From Jannaschia seohaensis (lineage in GTDB: Bacteria > Pseudomonadota > Alphaproteobacteria > Rhodobacterales > Rhodobacteraceae), in the NCBI RefSeq assembly GCF_900116765.1, contig NZ_UETC01000001.1:310001-374000 (forward strand): a stretch of 64,000 nt of DNA. The letters run 5' to 3'. The translations under genes and the position numbers were made by a program. Shown here in pieces: positions 9,549 through 19,405 of this stretch; position 1 is the stretch's first letter, and the number at the start of each line of letters is the position of its first letter. A model generated the notes under the pieces. The model was not told where the DNA came from and did not search any database. It saw nothing but the letters and a program-made list of their open reading frames with translations.

Positions 9549-10089
9549 GTCCAGGCGTCTCTCCTACCTGATGTGGAGGGGAGGTGAGCCAGACGTCGCA
9601 TGGGACGAGGAACCGCCTCCGCCTGCTCGGATCGGTCGCGCGGCGGCTTTGCTGCGGAGACGCGGCGCAGCTGGTGGGCCGGTTCGGGGGAGGGCGCCGC
9701 GACAGCCGGTGCACCGAGAAGCGGAACCGATCCGCCCCGGAGCCGGTGGCACGAATGGAGAGGCGGTCGATGTCACAGAGGCGGGGCTTGAGGCGCGCGG
9801 GTCTCCGAAGCTGCGAAGGATGGAGCGCGTGGGTCCGACGATACCCGGGACGCGGTTCCGCCCTGGCGCGGAGGCCAGGGCAGCGATGCTCCCATCCCCT
9901 TGGGTTGGGACGTTCAGAAGGCCAGCTGACCTAGAACTGTCCCCAGGGCGGGGCTTTGCGTCGACCGTGTCCGTCCTGACGCCGGGCCCCGCGGAGTGCG
10001 GCCGCGGGGCGCAGGCCGCCGCAGGCGTGCCGCGCGGTTCCGAGCGGCCCCGGCTCCCCGGAGGCCGACGGACCCCGCCTGGCCTTCAC
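9549..10089. other. Intergenic region between the ATP-grasp gene and dapD
   Basis: 541 bp without a supported gene. Open frames on both strands are Arg/Pro-rich and match nothing I recognise. A 9-bp perfect hairpin (9986-9994 and 10002-10010, loop 7) lies downstream of dapD but has no T-run on either strand. The promoter of the ATP-grasp gene should lie here, though no clear -35/-10 pair was seen. Confidence 0.5.
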
Positions 10090-10938
<849 letters not shown>

Positions 10939-11046
10939 GGGGCGCGGCCTCTGGCGGTGTGTCGGTTCCGCGCTCCTCTAACGGCGGGGGGGCAAGGGGG
11001 CAATGCCGGGGCTTGCCCGGGGCCCCGCCTCTGGTAGCGGTGGCGC

Positions 11047-12249
11047 ATGTCCGCGCGCCCCCAGATCGACCTCCGCACCGCCCGCGCCCTGTTCCTGCAT
11101 CGCCACGGTCTGTCGGATGCGCCGTCTGGGCCGGGGCGGGGGACGGATCTGGCGGAGGTGATCGACGGACTGGGCTTCGTCCAACTCGACAGCATCGCCA
11201 CGGTCGCCCGGGCCCAGCACATGATCCTGCACGCCCGCCGCACCTCCTATCGCGCCCCCGCGCTGGCGGCGCTGCACGACCGTGACCGGCTGCTCTTCGA
11301 GCACTGGACCCACGATGCGAGTGTCCTTCCGATCCGCTTCTTCCCCTATTGGCGGCTGAAGTTCGCCCGCTATGCCGACCCCGAGAACCGCCGCTGGCGG
11401 CACTGGCATGACGGGTTCGAGCACAAGTTGGAGGAGGTGACGGAGCGGATCGCGCGGGACGGCCCCTGTTCCTCCTCGGATGTGGGAGAGGACGAGGGGC
11501 GCAGCGCGGGCGGCTGGTGGGAGTGGCATCCCTCGAAGGCGGCGCTGGAGTATTTGTGGCGCTGCGGTCGGATCACGGTGCTGCGGCGGCAGGGGTTCCG
11601 CAAGGTCTACGACCTGACCGAGAACGTGGTCCCGGCGGAACATCTCAACGCCTTCGTCCCGGACGAGGCGGTGATCGACTGGGCCTGCGGCGCGGCGCTG
11701 GACCGGCTGGGCCTGGCCACCTCCGGAGAGCTGGCGGCGTTCTGGGACTTGGTGACGCCCGCCGAGGCAAGGGACTGGGTCACCGCGAAGGCCGGACGCG
11801 GCGAGATCGTCGAGGTCGAATTTCTCTGCGCCGACGGCCGCCTCCGCCGCTGCTGGATGCGGTCCGCGACGCTGGAGGAGACGCCGCCCGACCCGCCCGG
11901 CCGGATGCGCGTGCTGTCGCCCTTCGATCCCGCCTTGCGCGACCGCAAGCGGGCGGAGCGGCTGTTCGGCTTCTCCTACCGGATCGAGATCTTCGTCCCC
12001 GAGGCGCAGCGCCGCTACGGCTACTACGTCTTTCCGCTGCTGGAGGGCGACCGGATCGTCGGGCGCATCGACATGAAGGCCGAGCGCGACGCCGATCGAC
12101 TCGCCATCCGCGCGCTATGGCCGGAGCGGGGCCTCCGCTGGGGCGCGGGGCGGCAAGGCCGTCTGGAGGCGGCGCTTGACCGGACGGCGCGGCTTGCGGG
12201 CGTGTCGGAGGTGGATTTCGCGGCGGGATGGCTGCGGGAGGCGGGGTGA
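11047..12249 (+). CDS. YcaQ-type DNA glycosylase (winged-helix, AlkX branch)
   Basis: Member of the HTH_42/YcaQ family whose studied members (AlkZ, AlkX) remove alkylated bases and unhook interstrand crosslinks. It is 400 aa, full length. The catalytic QxD/QxQ motif appears as VQLDSIATVARAQHMILHAR near residue 46; the Q-L-D form is that of the AlkX/YcaQ branch. Further blocks are LFEHWTHDASVLPI, a long mid region with winged helices (SKAALEYLWRCGRITVLRRQGFRKVYDL), and LSPFDPALRDRKRAERLFGFSYRIEIFVPEAQRRYGYYVFPLLEG. It is a single gene ending in a hairpin. Confidence 0.87.
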   Translation: MSARPQIDLRTARALFLHRHGLSDAPSGPGRGTDLAEVIDGLGFVQLDSIATVARAQHMILHARRTSYRAPALAALHDRDRLLFEHWTHDASVLPIRFFPYWRLKFARYADPENRRWRHWHDGFEHKLEEVTERIARDGPCSSSDVGEDEGRSAGGWWEWHPSKAALEYLWRCGRITVLRRQGFRKVYDLTENVVPAEHLNAFVPDEAVIDWACGAALDRLGLATSGELAAFWDLVTPAEARDWVTAKAGRGEIVEVEFLCADGRLRRCWMRSATLEETPPDPPGRMRVLSPFDPALRDRKRAERLFGFSYRIEIFVPEAQRRYGYYVFPLLEGDRIVGRIDMKAERDADRLAIRALWPERGLRWGAGRQGRLEAALDRTARLAGVSEVDFAAGWLREAG

Positions 12250-12250
12250 C

Positions 12251-12297
12251 CCCCGCCCTACGGATCGAGCCGGCGTAGGGCGGGGATGTCCCCGCCT
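12251..12297. repeat. Twin alternative hairpins (GTAGGGCGGGG element) after the glycosylase gene
   Basis: A 12-bp perfect stem (12251-12262 with 12274-12285) shares its right arm with a second stem, GGCGGGG-atgt-CCCCGCC (about 12279-12296), so the two folds exclude each other. No T-run follows. It may serve as a transcript end or processing site, or be a palindromic repeat; I cannot see a second copy in this window. Confidence 0.5.
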
Positions 12298-12349
12298 CTC
12301 CATTGTGTTACAAATATTAGATCGACATCGCATTTCGTAACATATCGTT
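12298..12349. promoter_or_regulatory. AT-rich stretch with a TGTTAC / GTAACA dyad
   Basis: A rare AT-rich block in this GC-rich window. TGTTAC (12306-12311) and GTAACA (12337-12342) form an inverted pair separated by 25 nt, with partly matching flanks. It precedes the thiolase remnant and paaA, so it is the likely promoter/operator zone of the paaABCDE transcript. The binding factor is unknown; it differs from the probable PaaR site at 19861. Confidence 0.35.
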
Positions 12350-13052
12350 GTGACGGACATCTCGGCATGGTATGATCCACTCCGTTTTCGGGAGGGTTCC
12401 TTGGACGCGTTCATCTGCGACGGCCTGCGCATGCCCATCGCCCGCTTCGGCGGCGTCTTGTCCCCGATGCATGCGGACGCTCTCGTCGCCCATCCGGTCC
12501 GCGCGCTCCTGGCGCGGCGGGCCTTCGGGCCTGCGGCCATGGAGGAGGGCGGTCCGGGGGATGTCGGCCAATCCCTCGTGCGTCATGCCGTGGCCGCTGG
12601 GGCGGGGGGAGTGGAAGGAGAGAGCGCACCGGTCGAGATCTCGCAGCGCAAGGGCCCGGAATTGATCTTCGACAGGAATGCGGACACACCGGCCAGGCTT
12701 CGCGGGGGCAACGGGCTCGACCTGACGGTGACGGCGGGCCAGGACTCGGGCGTGAATGCCGAGGCGGCGGCGCACATCGCCTCTGGCGAGGCTCTGCGCC
12801 AGCAGGATCTGACCCCGATGCCGCGCCTAGACGGCACCGTCTCGGTGGGGCGCACCATCGCCGAGATGGGCGTGATCGCGTTCAGCGAGTCCTTGGCCCC
12901 GCGGGCCTCTGTCGGTGGCTCGCGCGCTCGGCCTGCCCGACGATGCCCCCCATCTGAACGGCCACGGCGGCGCCATCGCGACGGGCCAGCAGCCGGGCAT
13001 GTCGGGCGCGCGGCTCTGTCTCGCGGCGCCGCGACGGTCCTGGAGTGGAGCT
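12350..13052 (+). pseudogene. Thiolase remnant (acetyl-CoA acyltransferase, paaJ/pcaF-like)
   Basis: Clear thiolase pieces survive: DAFICDGLRMPIARFGG (N-terminus), VEISQRKGPELIFDRNAD and VTAGQDSGVNAEAAAHIASGEAL (middle), [18 protein letters not shown]-like sequence, then after a frameshift near 12905 [33 protein letters not shown]. About 150 residues that should hold the nucleophilic Cys (the VNRLCGSG block) are missing, as is the C-terminal Cys block. Conserved residues are also changed, for example the usual ALGHPLGMSG reads [10 protein letters not shown]. An intact copy would do the last beta-ketoadipyl-CoA cleavage of the phenylacetate route. It lies directly before paaA. Confidence 0.8.
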
Positions 13053-13055
13053 GAC

Positions 13056-14033
13056 ATGTACGCGCAGATGATCAAGTCGGAGGCGACCCGGGACGACCCC
13101 GAAAAGCTCGCCGCCTTTCAGGCCCGCATCGACCGGGGCGAGAAGATCGAACCCAAGGACTGGATGCCCGAGGGCTACCGCAAGACGCTGATCCGCCAGA
13201 TCGGCCAGCACGCCCATTCCGAGATCGTGGGCCAACTGCCCGAGGGCAACTGGGTCACCCGCGCGCCCACCCTGGAGCGCAAGGCCATCCTGCTCGCCAA
13301 GGTGCAGGACGAGGCGGGGCACGGGCTGTATCTCTATTGCGCGGCCGAGACACTGGGGGTCAGCCGCGACGCGCTAACGGAGATGCTGCTGGACGGGCGG
13401 ATGAAATACTCGTCGATCTTCAATTACCCCACGCTGACCTGGGCCGACATGGGCGCGGTGGGTTGGCTGGTCGACGGCGCCGCGATCATGAACCAGGTGC
13501 CGTTGCAGCGCACATCCTACGGGCCCTATGCCCGCGCCATGGTCCGCATCTGCAAGGAAGAATCGTTCCACCAGCGCCAGGGCTTCGACATCATGATGAA
13601 GATGGCGAACGGCACCGAGGCGCAGCGGCGCATGGCGCAGGATGCGCTGAACCGCTTCTGGTATCCGTCGCTGATGATGTTCGGTCCGTCGGACAAGGAC
13701 AGCACGCATTCCGCGCAGTCGATGAAATGGCGGATCAAGATGAACACCAATGACGAGCTTCGGCAGAAATTCGTCGACCAGACCGTGCCGCAGGCCGAGT
13801 ATCTGGGCCTCACCGTGCCAGACCCGGACCTGCGCTGGAACGAGGAAACCGGGCATTACGACTTCACCGAGCCGGATTGGTCTGAATTCATGGAGGTGAT
13901 CGCCGGCAACGGGCCTTGCAACCGCGACCGTCTGGAGGCGCGCAACCGCGCCTGGGACGAGGGCGCCTGGGTCCGCGAGGGGCTGATGGCCCATGCCGAG
14001 AAGCGCCGCGCGGCGCAGGTCGCGGCGGAGTGA
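13056..14033 (+). CDS. paaA: 1,2-phenylacetyl-CoA epoxidase, catalytic subunit PaaA
   Basis: Di-iron oxygenase subunit that converts phenylacetyl-CoA to the ring 1,2-epoxide in the cytoplasm, together with PaaB, PaaC and PaaE. It is 325 aa, normal length. Metal ligands are visible as E86-x-x-H89 (VQDEAGH) and a second E-x-x-H in [11 protein letters not shown]. The [28 protein letters not shown] block is typical. The start at 13056 (MYAQMIKSE) follows a GGAGTGGAG ribosome site; the frame extends upstream to 12915 into the thiolase remnant. A spacer of about 740 bp separates it from paaB, which is unusual. Confidence 0.95.
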   Translation: MYAQMIKSEATRDDPEKLAAFQARIDRGEKIEPKDWMPEGYRKTLIRQIGQHAHSEIVGQLPEGNWVTRAPTLERKAILLAKVQDEAGHGLYLYCAAETLGVSRDALTEMLLDGRMKYSSIFNYPTLTWADMGAVGWLVDGAAIMNQVPLQRTSYGPYARAMVRICKEESFHQRQGFDIMMKMANGTEAQRRMAQDALNRFWYPSLMMFGPSDKDSTHSAQSMKWRIKMNTNDELRQKFVDQTVPQAEYLGLTVPDPDLRWNEETGHYDFTEPDWSEFMEVIAGNGPCNRDRLEARNRAWDEGAWVREGLMAHAEKRRAAQVAAE

Positions 14034-14041
14034 GCCTGCGG

Positions 14042-14200
14042 ATGCCCTTGTGCGCGGAAGTTCCAGGGGGCAGGGACATCCGCCTGATCGTCGTGACCGA
14101 GATCGAGCGGATGTCGGGCAACCTGGGCGATGTGCCGGACGGGGGCGATCTGGTCGCCCTGATCTCCGAGCCGCCCCCTCCCGGCTGGAAGGAGTGCTGA
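14042..14200 (+). CDS. Hypothetical 52-aa ORF between paaA and the DUF3291-like frame
   Basis: Starts 8 bp after the paaA stop and ends at 14200. The product reads MPLCAEVPGGRDIRLIVV followed by TEIERMSGNLGDVPDGGDLV and a Pro-rich end. The hydrophobic strand and regular codon use look protein-like, but I do not recognise a family. It could be a remnant of a larger gene that once lay between paaA and paaB. Confidence 0.3.
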   Translation: MPLCAEVPGGRDIRLIVVTEIERMSGNLGDVPDGGDLVALISEPPPPGWKEC

Positions 14201-14201
14201 C

Positions 14202-14780
14202 ATGCGTTCTCCGAGCCCTTCCATCTCCGCTAGAGCCCAGGGTGAGGCGCATCGGTCGGCGCGCCCCGCCTTCCTGCTCCCGCAAGGCCGCAGTCAAGAC
14301 AGGCCCGGCTCGACCCTCGCGGAGCCGGCTGTCGGCGATACCCGCCCCCCGCTCGACGACGCGCGGATGGCGGGGTTCATGGAAACTCCCGACCGGACCA
14401 ATGCCCTGGCCGAGCGAAACCCCGGCTTCGTTTGGCGCATGCGGCCGGAGGGCGGGAGCGCCGCCGAGATCGCGCTGCCGGGCGATGCGGAGGTGATTCC
14501 CAACCTGTCGGTCCGGACCGGTATCGGCTCCCCCGCCGCCTCTGTCTTCAATGCCCTCCCTGCCCGTTCCTCCGAGATGCGCGCGGCTTGCTTCGACCCC
14601 ATGGCGCCGCCGCCTCTCCTACTGTGGTCTCTCCCCGAGAGGCATGTCCCGACGCGTGAGGACGCGATGGACCGTCTTTCGCAGCCGCGCGCCCCCGGCG
14701 CGACTGATCACGCCTTCGGTCGGGACGCGGTCGAGACGAGCGCCTGCCGGATCTGCACCTTCGAGGAGGTTGCCCCATGA
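14202..14780 (+). pseudogene. Degenerate DUF3291-family reading frame
   Basis: The frame resembles DUF3291 (small haem-degrading-monooxygenase-like proteins): RPPLDDARMAGFMETPDRTN, LAERNPGFVWRMRPEGG, GDAEVIPNLSV, then a blurred middle, then LLLWSLPERHVPTREDAMDRL and TDHAFG. The N-terminal methionine expected just before LAE is absent; the only ATG is about 38 codons upstream in unrelated Arg/Ser-rich sequence. The central YRS-H-R-W region is scrambled. The stop overlaps the paaB ATG by 3 nt (ATGA), so it could still be translated into paaB. I judge it decayed, but an expressed divergent protein is possible. Confidence 0.5.
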
Positions 14781-15112
14781 GCGATCACGCCAGCCAGCCC
14801 GGCCCCGAAGCACCCGAAGGCCGGACGGCCCGCCGCGAATGGCCCCTCTGGGAGGTCTTCATCCGCGGCCAGCACGGGATGAGCCACCGCCATGTCGGCT
14901 CGCTCCACGCACCGGACGCGGAGCGGGCGATGCGCGCGGCCCGCGACGTCTATACCCGCCGCCATGAGGGGGTCTCGATCTGGGTGGTGCCCTCGGTGCA
15001 GATCACCGCGTCGGCCCCCTCCGAAAAGGGGCCGATGTTCGACCCGGCGGATAGCAAAACCTACCGGCACCCGACCTTCTTCGACATTCCCGACGATGTG
15101 GGGGCGATGTGA
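14777..15112 (+). CDS. paaB: 1,2-phenylacetyl-CoA epoxidase subunit PaaB
   Basis: Small structural subunit of the PaaABCE epoxidase; 111 aa against about 95 in enterobacteria, with a few extra N-terminal residues. Recognisable blocks are WPLWEVFIRGQHGMSHRHVGSLHAPDAERAM, ARDVYTRRHEGVSIWVVPS and the C-terminal DSKTYRHPTFFDIPDDV. It overlaps paaC by 4 nt. The first codon overlaps the stop of the preceding DUF3291-like frame. Confidence 0.95.
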   Translation: MSDHASQPGPEAPEGRTARREWPLWEVFIRGQHGMSHRHVGSLHAPDAERAMRAARDVYTRRHEGVSIWVVPSVQITASAPSEKGPMFDPADSKTYRHPTFFDIPDDVGAM

Positions 15113-15900
15113 GCGCGACCGACCCCCGTCCCCCCGCGTCGCAGCCTGCGGCAGAGCTCTTCGAGTTCCTCTGCCGCATGGGCGACAATACGCTCGTCCT
15201 GGGCCATCGCCTGTCGGAATGGTGCGGCACCGCGCCCGCGCTGGAGGAGGATATCGCGACGGCCAACACCGCGCTGGACCTGATCGGACAGACGCAGATG
15301 TGGCTGGGCCTCGCGGCCGAGACCGAGGGCGCGGGTCGCAGTGCGGACGATCTGGCGATGACGCGCGATGCCTGGGATTTCCGCAACCTCCTGCTGGTCG
15401 AGCAGCCCAACGGGGATTTCGGCCGCACGCTGATGCGCAGCTTTCTGTTCGACGCCTGGCACCGGCTGATGCTGGAGCGGCTCACCTTGTCCGGAGATCC
15501 GCGCGTCGCCGCCATCGCGGCCAAGGCGGTGAAGGAAGTCGCCTATCATGCCGACCGCTCCGCCGAGCTGGTGGTGGCGCTGGGCGACGGCACCGAGGAA
15601 AGTCACGGGCGGATGCAGGCCGCGCTGGACCGGCTCTGGCCCTATGCGGGCGAGATGCTGGCCGATGACGCCATCGACCGCGCCATGGCGGAGGCCGGGA
15701 TCGCGCCGCTCCCCTCCGCGCTGGCGGATCCCTGGGAGGAGAGCGTGCGGACCACGCTGACCCGGGCCACGCTGACCGTGCCGGAGGGCGCGTTCGCCCA
15801 TCGCGGCGGCAAGGATGGGGCGCGGCATTCGGAACATCTGGGCCATATGCTGACGACGATGCAGTGGCTTCAGCGCGCCTATCCGGGGGCCAGATGGTAG
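15109..15900 (+). CDS. paaC: 1,2-phenylacetyl-CoA epoxidase subunit PaaC
   Basis: Non-catalytic ferritin-fold partner of PaaA; 263 aa, with a GTG start that overlaps paaB's TGA (GTGA). The FLCRMGDNTLVLGHRLSEWCG, DLIGQTQMWLGLA, LVEQPNGDFGRTLMRSFLFDAWH and VKEVAYHADRSAELVVALGDGTEESHGRMQ segments are family signatures. The usual YH-containing helix is kept (AYHADRSAEL). It overlaps paaD by 7 nt. Confidence 0.94.
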   Translation: MSATDPRPPASQPAAELFEFLCRMGDNTLVLGHRLSEWCGTAPALEEDIATANTALDLIGQTQMWLGLAAETEGAGRSADDLAMTRDAWDFRNLLLVEQPNGDFGRTLMRSFLFDAWHRLMLERLTLSGDPRVAAIAAKAVKEVAYHADRSAELVVALGDGTEESHGRMQAALDRLWPYAGEMLADDAIDRAMAEAGIAPLPSALADPWEESVRTTLTRATLTVPEGAFAHRGGKDGARHSEHLGHMLTTMQWLQRAYPGARW

Positions 15901-16418
15901 CCCGGCCCGCCCCCGCCCCCGTCCCCGGTGCGCTGGCCGACCGGCCCGTGCGCCGTGACGGCCCGCCGCCCGCCACGGAGGGGGACGTCTGGGCCTTGCT
16001 GTCGCAGATCCCGGACCCCGAGATCCCGGTGATCTCGATCACCGATCTGGGGATCGTGCGGGAGGTCGCGCTGGACGGCCGCGCCGTGCGCGTCGCCATC
16101 ACCCCGACCTATTCCGGCTGCCCCGCCACCTTCGTCATCGCCATCGCCGTCGAGGCCGCGCTGCTCGACGCTGGGCTGACACCCACCGTCACCTCCCGCA
16201 TTGACCCGCCCTGGACGACCGACTGGCTGACCGAGGCCGCGCGCGAGAAGCTGCGCCGCTACGGCATCGCCCCGCCCGCCACCCGCGGCCCCGAGGCCTG
16301 CCCCCATTGCGGCGCCACGACGGTCACGCAAGTCAGCCGCCATGGCTCCACCCCGTGCAAGGCACAATGGCGGTGCGACGCCTGCGCCGAGCCCTTCGAC
16401 TATTTCAAGTGCCACTGA
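15894..16418 (+). CDS. paaD: PaaD, iron-sulfur assembly-type accessory protein
   Basis: Maturation factor for the epoxidase; 174 aa from the ATG at 15894, which overlaps the paaC stop. The N-terminal DUF59/MIP18 domain is seen as LLSQIPDPEIPVISITDLGI and ITPTYSGCPATFVI with the conserved Cys. The C-terminus is a zinc-ribbon-like Cys-rich tail: CPHCGATT, STPCKAQWRCDACAEPFDYFKCH. The first 25 residues are Pro/Ala-rich. The stop overlaps the paaE ATG by one base (TGATG). Confidence 0.92.
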   Translation: MVARPAPAPVPGALADRPVRRDGPPPATEGDVWALLSQIPDPEIPVISITDLGIVREVALDGRAVRVAITPTYSGCPATFVIAIAVEAALLDAGLTPTVTSRIDPPWTTDWLTEAAREKLRRYGIAPPATRGPEACPHCGATTVTQVSRHGSTPCKAQWRCDACAEPFDYFKCH

Positions 16419-17467
16419 TGCCGTTCCAGCCTCTCACCGTCGCCGCTGTCGAGCGCCTGACCCGCGACGCGGTGGCCGTCATCTTCGAGGACGCGCCCGG
16501 TTTCGACTTCGTGCAGGGCCAGTATCTGACCCTGCGCCGCGACTTCGACGGGACCGAGATCCGCCGCAGCTATTCGATCTGCGCCGCCCCGGGGGAGCCT
16601 CTGCGCGTCGGCATCAAGAGGGTCGAGGGCGGGGCGTTCAGCACTTGGGCGCAGAATCTCGCCCCCGGCGACACGGTCGAGGCGATGCCGCCCATGGGCC
16701 GCTTCCATAGCGCAATCGCCCCCGATGCGGAGCGCCATTACCTGCTGGTGGCGGCCGGGTCCGGGATCACCCCGATCCTGTCCATCGCCCGCACCGTGCT
16801 GGAGCGGGAGCCGCGCTCTCGCGTGACGCTGCTCTATGCCAATCGGGCGGTGAACACGATCATGTTCCAGACCGAGCTCGACGATCTGAAGTCCCGCTTC
16901 CTGGCCCGGCTGGCCATCGTTCACATCCTCAAGCAGGACGCGCAGGACATCCCGCTTTTCACCGGGCGGATCGACGCGGCGAAGTTGGATGCCCTCTTCG
17001 ACAGCTGGGTGCAGGTCGACACGGTGGACGAGGCGTTCATCTGCGGGCCGGAGGGGCTGATGGAGACCGTGCGGGAGCGGCTCGGCGCCCATGGGCTGCC
17101 CAAGGACCGCATCCATGTGGAACTCTTCGCCGCGGCCCAGCCGGGCCGTTTGCCCCAGCGACCGCGGGACGCCGCGGAGGCCAAGCCCACCGTCGCCACG
17201 ATCCGCATCGACGGCGCGGCCCATGAGATCACCATGGAGCGCGACCAATCCCTGCTCGACGCCGCCCTGGAGAACGCCATCGATGCCCCCTATGCCTGCC
17301 GGGCGGGGGTCTGCTCCACCTGCATGTGCCGTGTGGTCGAGGGCGAGGTCGAGATGGTGCAGAACCACGCGCTGGAGGATTACGAGGTCGAGCGGGGCTA
17401 TGTCCTGGGCTGCCAGTCCTACCCGGTGAGCGCGCGGGTCGTGATCGAATACGATACCGGCCACTGA
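16418..17467 (+). CDS. paaE: 1,2-phenylacetyl-CoA epoxidase reductase subunit PaaE
   Basis: Passes electrons from NADPH through FAD and a 2Fe-2S cluster to PaaA; 349 aa. The FAD-binding RRSYSICAAP, NAD(P)-binding LLVAAGSGITPILSI and LICGPEGLM-like block, and a C-terminal plant-type ferredoxin domain with ACRAGVCSTCMCR and the last Cys in LGCQSYP are all present. The true start MPFQPLTV is coupled to the paaD stop. The gene ends 18 bp from the convergent paaR stop, closing the paaABCDE transcript. Confidence 0.95.
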   Translation: MPFQPLTVAAVERLTRDAVAVIFEDAPGFDFVQGQYLTLRRDFDGTEIRRSYSICAAPGEPLRVGIKRVEGGAFSTWAQNLAPGDTVEAMPPMGRFHSAIAPDAERHYLLVAAGSGITPILSIARTVLEREPRSRVTLLYANRAVNTIMFQTELDDLKSRFLARLAIVHILKQDAQDIPLFTGRIDAAKLDALFDSWVQVDTVDEAFICGPEGLMETVRERLGAHGLPKDRIHVELFAAAQPGRLPQRPRDAAEAKPTVATIRIDGAAHEITMERDQSLLDAALENAIDAPYACRAGVCSTCMCRVVEGEVEMVQNHALEDYEVERGYVLGCQSYPVSARVVIEYDTGH

Positions 17468-17485
17468 CGATGCGCTCGTCTGTCG

Positions 17486-18097
17486 CTATGCGCCCTCGTC
17501 GCCGCACGATGTCCCGAGCGCGCCGACGCCGCCCAGCGCGAGGTCGGTCACCGTGCGGGCGTAAGCGTGGCGCGCGGCCGCATCCGCGCCGGGCGACCAC
17601 ATGTAGAACCAGTTGAGCATCCCGAACACGCTCATCACCGCTTCGCGCAGCCGCTGTCCCTCCAGCGCTGGCGCTGCGCGGCGCAGCACATCGGCCATGC
17701 GTGCGACCATGTCCCGCTGGTAGCCCTTCAGCACCCCGGCCTGGGCGGGCGGCAGCACCGCCATCCCTTCGGTCTGGATCCGGTGTTCGTCGTCCATCCC
17801 CTCATAGGCCAGCAGGGCCTCGGTCGTCAGCGCCAGCAACGCGCCGCGCGGGTCTGCCGGAAGGGGCAGATCGCAGAGCCGGTCGCGCAGAGAGGACAGA
17901 TACCCGTCCAGGATCGCAAAGAGCAGCGCGTCCTTGCTGTCGTGGTAGTGGTAGAGGTTCGCCTTCGACACCCCGCATTCCCGTGCCACTCCCGACATGG
18001 AGGCGCGGGCGATCCCCTCGCGCGCGAAGACGCGGGCGGCGCCTTTCAGGATCGCGGCGCGCTTGGCGTCGTGGTCATGGGCGCGGGGGCGGGCCAT
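17486..18097 (-). CDS. paaR: TetR-family regulator PaaR
   Basis: 203 aa TetR-family protein with the N-terminal helix-turn-helix AAILKGAARVFAREGIARASMSGVARECGVSKANLYHYHDSKDALL. It is encoded directly after paaK (adjacent TGA-ATG) and reads away from the probable operator at 19861. In related bacteria PaaR represses paa genes and is released by phenylacetyl-CoA; that role here is inferred from position and family. Confidence 0.85.
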   Translation of the reverse strand: MARPRAHDHDAKRAAILKGAARVFAREGIARASMSGVARECGVSKANLYHYHDSKDALLFAILDGYLSSLRDRLCDLPLPADPRGALLALTTEALLAYEGMDDEHRIQTEGMAVLPPAQAGVLKGYQRDMVARMADVLRRAAPALEGQRLREAVMSVFGMLNWFYMWSPGADAAARHAYARTVTDLALGGVGALGTSCGDEGA

Positions 18098-19405
18098 TCA
18101 GGCGCCCGGCCCGGTCCCGCGATTGTCGACGACGCGGCGGGCCTTGCCCTGGCTGCGCTCCACCCCGCCCACTTCGGCCAGGACGATCTCGCAGGTGATC
18201 CCGATCCGCTCCTTGATCTCCAGCGCGAGCGCGTCGCCACAGGCCGCGCCATCGGCGCCCGGCAGCGCCTCCACATGGACGCGCATCGCGTCCATATGGC
18301 CGGACCGAACCAGTTCGATCTGAAAATACGGGGCGAGGCCCGTCACGCCCAGCACCCGCTCCTCGATCTGGGTGGGGAAGACGTTGACGCCGCGCAGGAT
18401 GATCATGTCGTCGGACCGCCCCGTCACCTTGGCCATCCGGCGATGCGTCCGCGCGGTCCCCGGCATCAGCGTCGTCAGGTCCCGCGTGCGGTAGCGGATC
18501 ACCGGCATCCCGCGCTTGGTCAGGGTGGTAAAGACCAGCTCTCCCTCCTGCCCGTCGGGCAGCACGTCGCCGGTCTCGGGATCGATGATCTCGGGCAGGA
18601 AGTGATCCTCCCAGACATGCAGCCCGCCCTTCGCATCGACGCATTCCTGCGCGACGCCGGGGCCCATCACCTCACTGAGGCCGTAGATGTCGACGGCATG
18701 CATGTCGAAGGCCGTCTCGATCTCGGCGCGCATGGCCGGGGTCCAGGGCTCGGCGCCGAAGATGCCGACCTCCAGCGGGCAGGCGCGCGGGTCGCGCCCC
18801 TGGCGGTGATATTCCTCCAGGATGTTCAGCATGTAGCTGGGCGTCACGCAAATCGCCTTGGGGCGGAAATCCTCGATCAGCTGGACCTGCCGCGCGGTCA
18901 TGCCGCCGGAGACGGGGACGACCGTGGCGCCCAGTTTCTCGATCCCCGCATGGGCGCCCAGCCCGCCGGTGAAGAGGCCATAGCCATAGGCGTTGTGCAC
19001 CATGTCGCCCGGGCGCACGCCCGCCGCCCGGAGGCAGCGCGCGACCAGATCGCCCCAGATCTCCAGGTCTTCGGCAGTGTAACCGACGACCGTGGGTTTG
19101 CCCGTCGTGCCGGAGGAGGCATGGATGCGCGCGATCTTTTCGCGCGGCACGGCGAACATGCCGAACGGGTAGGCCTGGCGCAGATCGTCCTTCACGGTGA
19201 AGGGAAATCTGGCCAGGTCGGCCAGGGTCTCCAGCATATCGGGCGTGACCCCCGCCGCATCGAACTTCGCGCGATAGGTGGGCACGTTCGCGTAGGCATG
19301 GCGCAGCGTCTCGCGCAGGCGGTCCAGTTGCAGCGCCTCCAGCCGGTCCCGGGGCATCGTCTCCGCCGGGTCGAGGGTCGCGGGGTCCGGGGTCAGGTCC
19401 TTCAT
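18098..19405 (-). CDS. paaK: Phenylacetate-CoA ligase
   Basis: Activates phenylacetate to phenylacetyl-CoA with ATP, the entry step of the pathway. It is 435 aa, standard length. The AMP-binding P-loop is SSGTTGKPT at residues 97-105. Other blocks are the VTPSYMLNI segment, DIYGLSEVMGPGVAQEC, RTRDLTTLMPG and GRSDDMIILRGVNVFPTQIE. The ATG at 19405 overlaps the paaI stop by 4 nt and has a GGAGGAGA ribosome site. Longer open frames upstream belong to other genes' frames. Confidence 0.96.
   Translation of the reverse strand: MKDLTPDPATLDPAETMPRDRLEALQLDRLRETLRHAYANVPTYRAKFDAAGVTPDMLETLADLARFPFTVKDDLRQAYPFGMFAVPREKIARIHASSGTTGKPTVVGYTAEDLEIWGDLVARCLRAAGVRPGDMVHNAYGYGLFTGGLGAHAGIEKLGATVVPVSGGMTARQVQLIEDFRPKAICVTPSYMLNILEEYHRQGRDPRACPLEVGIFGAEPWTPAMRAEIETAFDMHAVDIYGLSEVMGPGVAQECVDAKGGLHVWEDHFLPEIIDPETGDVLPDGQEGELVFTTLTKRGMPVIRYRTRDLTTLMPGTARTHRRMAKVTGRSDDMIILRGVNVFPTQIEERVLGVTGLAPYFQIELVRSGHMDAMRVHVEALPGADGAACGDALALEIKERIGITCEIVLAEVGGVERSQGKARRVVDNRGTGPGA

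Noticed and set aside
9986-10010. Hairpin downstream of dapD as a terminator
   Set aside because: No T-run on either strand; kept only as an intergenic note.
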